DNA of 64,000 nucleotides from Gluconobacter roseus NBRC 3990 (GTDB lineage Bacteria; Pseudomonadota; Alphaproteobacteria; Acetobacterales; Acetobacteraceae). The position numbers and the translations under genes were made by a program. The notes below the pieces were generated by a model that was given only the letters and a program-made list of their open reading frames with translations, was not told the origin of the DNA and did no database searches. The DNA lies in assembly GCF_006538885.1 (NCBI RefSeq), contig NZ_BJLY01000004.1, positions 124,001 to 188,000 on the forward strand, given 5' to 3'. Below, one piece after another: positions 59,834 through 64,000 of this stretch. Each line of letters begins with the position of its first letter. The stretch's first letter is position 1.

Positions 59834-59848
59834 CTTAGGATCGGAATC

Positions 59849-60586
59849 ATGGTCTCTTCCATCGGCACAACGTCGAGCACGTCTCTTCTGAGTCAGGCAA
59901 TTACTGCGGCTAAAAGCAATGCGGCCACAAATGCGGCAGCAGCCTCGTCCAGCACGTCGACGTCTTCGGGCAGTTCCAGCAGTTCCCTGTCGTCTCTGGG
60001 TGGAAACTTCAACCAGTTCCTCACCCTGCTTACAACGCAGCTACAGCATCAGGATCCCAGCAATCCAACAAGTACTGACTCGTTCACTGCAGAACTTGCC
60101 CAGTTCGCCGGGGTTCAGCAACAGGTGGAAACCAACACCAACCTGACCAGCCTGATTTCTGCAACACAGGATAACCAGATGGCTTCGGCCGTCAGCCTGA
60201 TCGGCAAGACAACAACCGCCAGCAGCTCCAGCCTGCCATTGCAGAGCGGATCTGCCTCCATGTCCTTCACGGCACCGCAGGCGGGAGACGTGGCAATTGC
60301 CGTCACAGACAGCAGCGGTAACGTCGTAAAATCTGCAACAGTCGATGCGTCCGCAGGGACAAATACCTGGCAATGGGATGGCACCAACAACAGTGGAACG
60401 CAGCTTGGTGATGGTGCCTATACTGTTGCCGTAGAAGGTACTTCGACTGATGGTACGAGTGTTGCTCTTCCCACAACGATCACAGGACAGGTCACTGGCG
60501 TCTCCAAGAGCGCGTCCGGTGTGAATGTTGATATGGGTGACGCCACGATCGATATGAGCAATCTGACGGGTTTTTCGAGCACCTGA
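59849..60586 (+). CDS. flgD: Flagellar hook assembly (capping) protein FlgD
   Basis: A 245-aa hook scaffold protein. A Ser-rich N terminus leads to the export/assembly motif NFNQFLTLLTTQLQHQDPSN, then FTAELAQFAGVQQQVETN. The C-terminal tudor/Fn3-like part has DSSGNVVKSATVDAS, WQWDGTNNSGTQLGDGAYTV. AGGATCGGAATC precedes the ATG. It is part of the fliK-flgD-fliF run. Confidence 0.95.
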   Translation: MVSSIGTTSSTSLLSQAITAAKSNAATNAAAASSSTSTSSGSSSSSLSSLGGNFNQFLTLLTTQLQHQDPSNPTSTDSFTAELAQFAGVQQQVETNTNLTSLISATQDNQMASAVSLIGKTTTASSSSLPLQSGSASMSFTAPQAGDVAIAVTDSSGNVVKSATVDASAGTNTWQWDGTNNSGTQLGDGAYTVAVEGTSTDGTSVALPTTITGQVTGVSKSASGVNVDMGDATIDMSNLTGFSST

Positions 60587-60761
60587 TTATGCGCGGGATG
60601 ATGGCGTTTGTTAGCCGTGCATTAACCTTTCTGTCCGACAATGAGCCTTATCGAAAGTACGGTTTTTAGGGGTAAGCGAGCATGTGGCCAGGGCAGGGAG
60701 GCTTTCCTGAGGCAAGTCATAACGACTGCAGCTCATTGAACAGGCAGGGAAAGAGCAAACA

Positions 60762-62441
60762 GTGAAAGCGCTGCTAACAAACCTCAAGCAATTGGGGCTT
60801 CCGCGTCTGGCCGCTCTGGGCGGCGTCGGGGCTGCGATGCTGATTCTGCTGGGAGTCCTTGTTCTGCATGGCATTAATGCAACCAATGGATTGTTATATC
60901 GGGATCTGGAGGCGCATGAAGCTGGAGAAATCGTAGATCAGCTCTCAAAAGCCCACATCAAATATCGTCTCCAGGATCAGGGTAGCACAATTATGGTGCC
61001 TGAGGACGATGTTGCCCGTGCCAGATTGATGCTGGCCCAAACCGGGCTTCCGTCAGGTGGCTCCGTTGGATACGAGATTTTTGATAAGGGCAACAGTTTC
61101 ACGGCCACACAATTTGAACAGACCATCAACGAAACGCGTGCCCTTGAAGGAGAACTCGAACGTTCAATCCGCCTCATTCACGGCGTAAGAAACGCACGCG
61201 TTCACCTTGTTCTGCGTCACAGAGAACTCTTTTCCACGGATGAACAAAACGCTCAGGCCAGTGTGCTGCTCTCGATGGATGGCGGACGCCGTCTCGACGA
61301 AGAAAGTATTTCTGCAGTTGTTAATCTTGTTTCCGCAGCTGTTCCAGGGCTCGACGCACATAATATTTCCCTGATCGATAATCGTGGGCATGTGCTTCTG
61401 AAGCAGGGACAGGGTGCTGCTAACGGAGGTCAGTCTCCTGAAGAGCAGCGTCAGTTGATCGAACAGCGTATTGCTCGCGAGGTTGAGGATCTTCTGGGTT
61501 CGTCACTAGGTCCGGGGCATGTTCGCGTCGAGACCAACGTGACGATGAACAACGACCGTGTCCGCGAAACTCAGGAAAATTACGATCCTGACCAACAGGT
61601 TCTCCGATCGCAGCAGACCAAAACAGAAAAGAGCATCAACACACAAGGTTCTACAAATACGACGGTGGCGAATAACCTCCCAAATGCTAACGCCGGCCAG
61701 CAGCAGAACGGAAGCCAGAGCAACCGCCAGGAGCAGACAAATAATTATGAAATCGGAAAGACCGTTCGTACTCTGATTCAGGATCAGCCGCGTATTGCGC
61801 GTATCAGCATGGCCGTGATGGTCGATGGGGTTAGTCAACCAGATGGAAAAGGTCATTCCTCCTGGCAGCCTCGGACACAAGAAGAACTCAGCAGACTGAC
61901 AGCACTAACTAAGAGTGCTGTCGGTTTCGATCAGGCTCGCGGTGACGTGGTGACAGTCATGTCCATGAAATTTAGCGATATGGACTCTGAAATGCGACCG
62001 ACCACTTCAGGCTGGGGCAAGTTCTTCACGCATTCGAATCAGATGGAAGCGGTAAGATTTGGCTTGTTTGTGACCTGTTTGGGTATGGTTTTGTTTTTTG
62101 TGGTCAGACCACTTCTGCGGCCCCCGGGGGAAAGACAAACTTCCGGCCTACTTGGAATGCCGGCTTCAGAACCGCGGGTTCAGAACGGTAATTTTCCGGC
62201 AGCACCATCTGCTTACCTGACAAACGGTCAGAATGAGAGGCCAGCATCCCCAATGCTCGAGGCTTCATATGTCAATGCCGAGCCTCTCGAAGAAGAGACT
62301 GTTTCCGTTAATGGGGTTCAGGGACGGATTAGAGCATCTTCAGTACAGAAGGTCGTAGATTTGGTAGAAACGCATCCATCTGAAAGTATTGCTTTGGTTC
62401 GAGGATGGTTGATGCCTTCTCAGGAAGGTGTGGCGAGATAA
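60762..62441 (+). CDS. fliF: Flagellar MS-ring protein FliF
   Basis: A 559-aa inner-membrane ring protein. TM1 (GAAMLILLGVLVLHGINATN) is followed by the YscJ-like ring-building domain (YRLQDQGSTIMVPEDDVARARLMLAQ), the second RBM domain (IRLIHGVRNARVHLVL), a Gln/Asn-rich periplasmic loop, and TM2 (FGLFVTCLGMVLFFVVRPLL). The C-terminal FliG-binding tail is VQKVVDLVETHPSESIALVRGWL. The start is a GTG with AGGGAAAG upstream. The stop overlaps the fliG start by one base. Confidence 0.95.
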   Translation: MKALLTNLKQLGLPRLAALGGVGAAMLILLGVLVLHGINATNGLLYRDLEAHEAGEIVDQLSKAHIKYRLQDQGSTIMVPEDDVARARLMLAQTGLPSGGSVGYEIFDKGNSFTATQFEQTINETRALEGELERSIRLIHGVRNARVHLVLRHRELFSTDEQNAQASVLLSMDGGRRLDEESISAVVNLVSAAVPGLDAHNISLIDNRGHVLLKQGQGAANGGQSPEEQRQLIEQRIAREVEDLLGSSLGPGHVRVETNVTMNNDRVRETQENYDPDQQVLRSQQTKTEKSINTQGSTNTTVANNLPNANAGQQQNGSQSNRQEQTNNYEIGKTVRTLIQDQPRIARISMAVMVDGVSQPDGKGHSSWQPRTQEELSRLTALTKSAVGFDQARGDVVTVMSMKFSDMDSEMRPTTSGWGKFFTHSNQMEAVRFGLFVTCLGMVLFFVVRPLLRPPGERQTSGLLGMPASEPRVQNGNFPAAPSAYLTNGQNERPASPMLEASYVNAEPLEEETVSVNGVQGRIRASSVQKVVDLVETHPSESIALVRGWLMPSQEGVAR

Positions 62442-63451
62442 TGGATATGGAAAAGAATATCTCAGGAGTTCAGAAGGCTGCCATTTTGATGATGGCACTG
62501 GGAGAGGAAAACTGTTCCCGCTTATTTGAGCAAATGCATGAAGAAGAGATTAGAGAAATTTCTTCTGCAATGGCTCAGCTTGGGATGGTTTCTTCTAATA
62601 TTGTTGAAAAAGTATGCCATGAATTTAGCCAAGGTCTCGGTTCGGCTGAAGGGGTAATCGGTGACTTGGAAAGCACCGAAAAATTACTGAAAAATGCGCT
62701 TCCCGCTAATCGGGCTGCTGCAATTATGGAGGAGATTCGTGGTCCTGCCGGACGTACCATGTGGGATAAACTTGGGAACGTCTCGGAAACCGTATTGGCA
62801 AATTATTTGAAGAATGAGTACCCACAAACAGTAGCAGTTATCTTGGGAAGAATTAAACCTTCTCATGCCGCAAAAGTTCTTGCGCTTTTTCCGGAAGAAT
62901 TTTCTTTGGATATCATGCTTCGAATGTTGAAGACTGAAACCATACAAAAAAACGTTCTTCAAAATATCGAAAAAACGCTCAGATCAGAGTTCGTTTCTAA
63001 TCTGCCACGAGGCATTAATCGTAATAGTCATGAAGTTCTAGCAGATATATTCAATAATTTTGACCGTCGTCTAGAGGGGCGGTTTATGACGGCGTTGGAA
63101 GAGCGTAGTCAAGATGATGCAGAACAGATTAAGAGTCTTATGTTTACCTTTGAAGAACTCGTTAATCTTTCTGCTGAAAGCCTGATAACTCTACTGAACC
63201 AAATTCCTCGTGAAAGCCTTCCTTTGGCACTTAAGGGAGCAAGTGACAAATTGAGACAAGCCTTTTTTGCTTCCATGTCAGAACGTGCTGGGCGCATTCT
63301 TCTGGACGAAATCGAAAGCCTAGGCCCAGTGCGAGTTAAAGATGTTGACGCAGCTCAGAATGAAATTCTTCTGATTGCAAAAGATCTTGTGGATCGTGGA
63401 GAAATTGATCTGATTGATCAGGAACAGCCTGGCAATGAGATGATAATCTAA
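62441..63451 (+). CDS. fliG: Flagellar motor switch protein FliG
   Basis: A 336-aa rotor protein that couples the MS ring to the C ring and contacts the stator. N-terminal domain: GVQKAAILMMALGEENCSRLF. Middle: EYPQTVAVILGRIKPSHAAKVL with the EHPQ-type motif as EYPQ. C-terminal torque helix: LFFT-like MFTFEELVNLSAESLITLLNQIP, ALKGASDKLRQAFFASMSERAG. The ATG at 62441 overlaps the fliF stop. Base composition is clearly more AT-rich than fliF. Confidence 0.95.
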   Translation: MDMEKNISGVQKAAILMMALGEENCSRLFEQMHEEEIREISSAMAQLGMVSSNIVEKVCHEFSQGLGSAEGVIGDLESTEKLLKNALPANRAAAIMEEIRGPAGRTMWDKLGNVSETVLANYLKNEYPQTVAVILGRIKPSHAAKVLALFPEEFSLDIMLRMLKTETIQKNVLQNIEKTLRSEFVSNLPRGINRNSHEVLADIFNNFDRRLEGRFMTALEERSQDDAEQIKSLMFTFEELVNLSAESLITLLNQIPRESLPLALKGASDKLRQAFFASMSERAGRILLDEIESLGPVRVKDVDAAQNEILLIAKDLVDRGEIDLIDQEQPGNEMII

Positions 63452-64000
63452 TGAATAAACACTATAATGATAAAAAATATGTTCCCGAATTTCTTTATGT
63501 CGAGGATTTTGGCGCGGCTTCCCCAAAAAAAACTGAAGAAGTAGAAAATATTCCGATTGTTGCTGATACGCCAATAGATATTCAGCCATCTGAGGAAATA
63601 ATTCAGGAATATTATGGAAAGGGTATTGAAGAAGGTAGGAAATTAGAAAGAGAAATATTCATTAAAGAAAAAATGGAAATAGAGAAAGAATTTAAAAATA
63701 ACTCATTAAATTTAGCAGAAAATATTGAGAAAAAAATAGAAGAATGCAAGAAGGATATTTTTCATAATGTTTCTAAAGTAATTTTAGATTCGTTTGTGAC
63801 CCTTCTTCCTAATCTCTTAATGCAGTATGGTGTGAAAGAAGCAGAAAAGAATATTGAATTAATGGTCCCATGTTTTAAAAATCTGGGCAGCATAAAATTA
63901 ACTTGTTCTAAAGAATTCTTTGAGAAAATACAAAAATACTTTTCAGAAGAAGCTCAGAAAAAACTTGAGTTGGAACTAGATCAGAAAATGAAAAATGGTG
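63451..64000 (+). CDS. Probable FliH (export ATPase regulator), cut by window end
   Basis: An open frame from the ATG at 63451, which overlaps the fliG stop (TAATG), to the window end, 183 codons so far. It begins MNKHYNDKKYVPEFLYVEDF, then a Lys/Glu-rich coiled-coil (IEEGRKLEREIFIKEKMEIE) and a helical part (HNVSKVILDSFVTLLPNLLM). This is the usual order and layout of FliH, which binds FliI. Sequence support is weak; the call rests on position after fliG. The DNA is extremely AT-rich. Confidence 0.7.
   Translation, partial: MNKHYNDKKYVPEFLYVEDFGAASPKKTEEVENIPIVADTPIDIQPSEEIIQEYYGKGIEEGRKLEREIFIKEKMEIEKEFKNNSLNLAENIEKKIEECKKDIFHNVSKVILDSFVTLLPNLLMQYGVKEAEKNIELMVPCFKNLGSIKLTCSKEFFEKIQKYFSEEAQKKLELELDQKMKNG

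Overview
The window looks like chromosomal DNA of an acetic acid bacterium (Alphaproteobacteria, Acetobacteraceae), most likely Gluconobacter or a close relative. The evidence is the GC-rich coding sequence on both strands, the edd-eda Entner-Doudoroff pair, the alphaproteobacterial ntrYX-hfq-hflX order after dusB, a complete molybdenum-cofactor cluster and a flagellar operon. The genus is inferred from gene content, not from a database search.

Layout. 1-4.1 kb: a minus-strand histidine operon, hisB - DUF2628 membrane protein - hisH - GNAT/hisA fusion - hisF - hisE, with stop/start overlaps. 4.3-7.2 kb: nitroreductase, a UbiH-type FAD hydroxylase and a quinone-oxidoreductase-like MDR protein. 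7.2-13.5 kb (mostly minus strand): a tail-anchored HTH protein, a large MscS channel, pyrD, a sugar-isomerase-like TIM barrel and an alpha/beta hydrolase. 13.6-20.9 kb: dusB, a reduced NtrC-like protein, ntrY, ntrX, hfq, hflX. NtrB is absent and the NtrC homologue lacks its receiver domain, P-loop and GAFTGA loop. 20.9-25.4 kb: OpgC-like acyltransferase, a Gly-rich protein, a SulP transporter and an SDR.

25.5-31.0 kb is a small genomic island of about 5.4 kb in tRNA-His(GUG). It is bounded by a 56-bp direct repeat (55/56 identical) made of the 3' end of the tRNA gene. It carries a tyrosine integrase next to the intact tRNA, a serine recombinase, an HNH endonuclease translationally coupled to an unknown 256-aa protein, an unknown 139-aa protein, inverted-repeat arms at both ends, and intergenic DNA rich in repeated hairpin-type modules. 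This is the most likely place for a system that has not been described.

31-38.7 kb: DMT transporter, manC-type bifunctional mannose enzyme, an NAD-binding protein coupled to a membrane-anchored unknown, rplM-rpsI, and a branched-chain aminotransferase. 38.7-45.7 kb is devoted to molybdenum: mocA-like and xdhC on the minus strand, divergent moeA-moaA-moaC-(mobA::moaD fusion)-moaE, and a molbindin (mop) nearby. A Fur-box-preceded pair of unknown genes sits between them. 45.8-58.3 kb: ornithine decarboxylase with a long structured leader, BrkB/YihY, RlpA, aroQ-accB-accC-NIPSNAP, YfdX, edd-eda, a YdjM-like membrane protein, purH and a secreted unknown. 58.5-64 kb: flagellar operon fliK-flgD-fliF-fliG-fliH, cut by the window end, in which GC content falls steeply from fliF to fliH.

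Many adjacent genes are translationally coupled by ATGA, GTGA or TTGA overlaps. Functions are assigned from motifs read by eye. No alignments or database searches were run.
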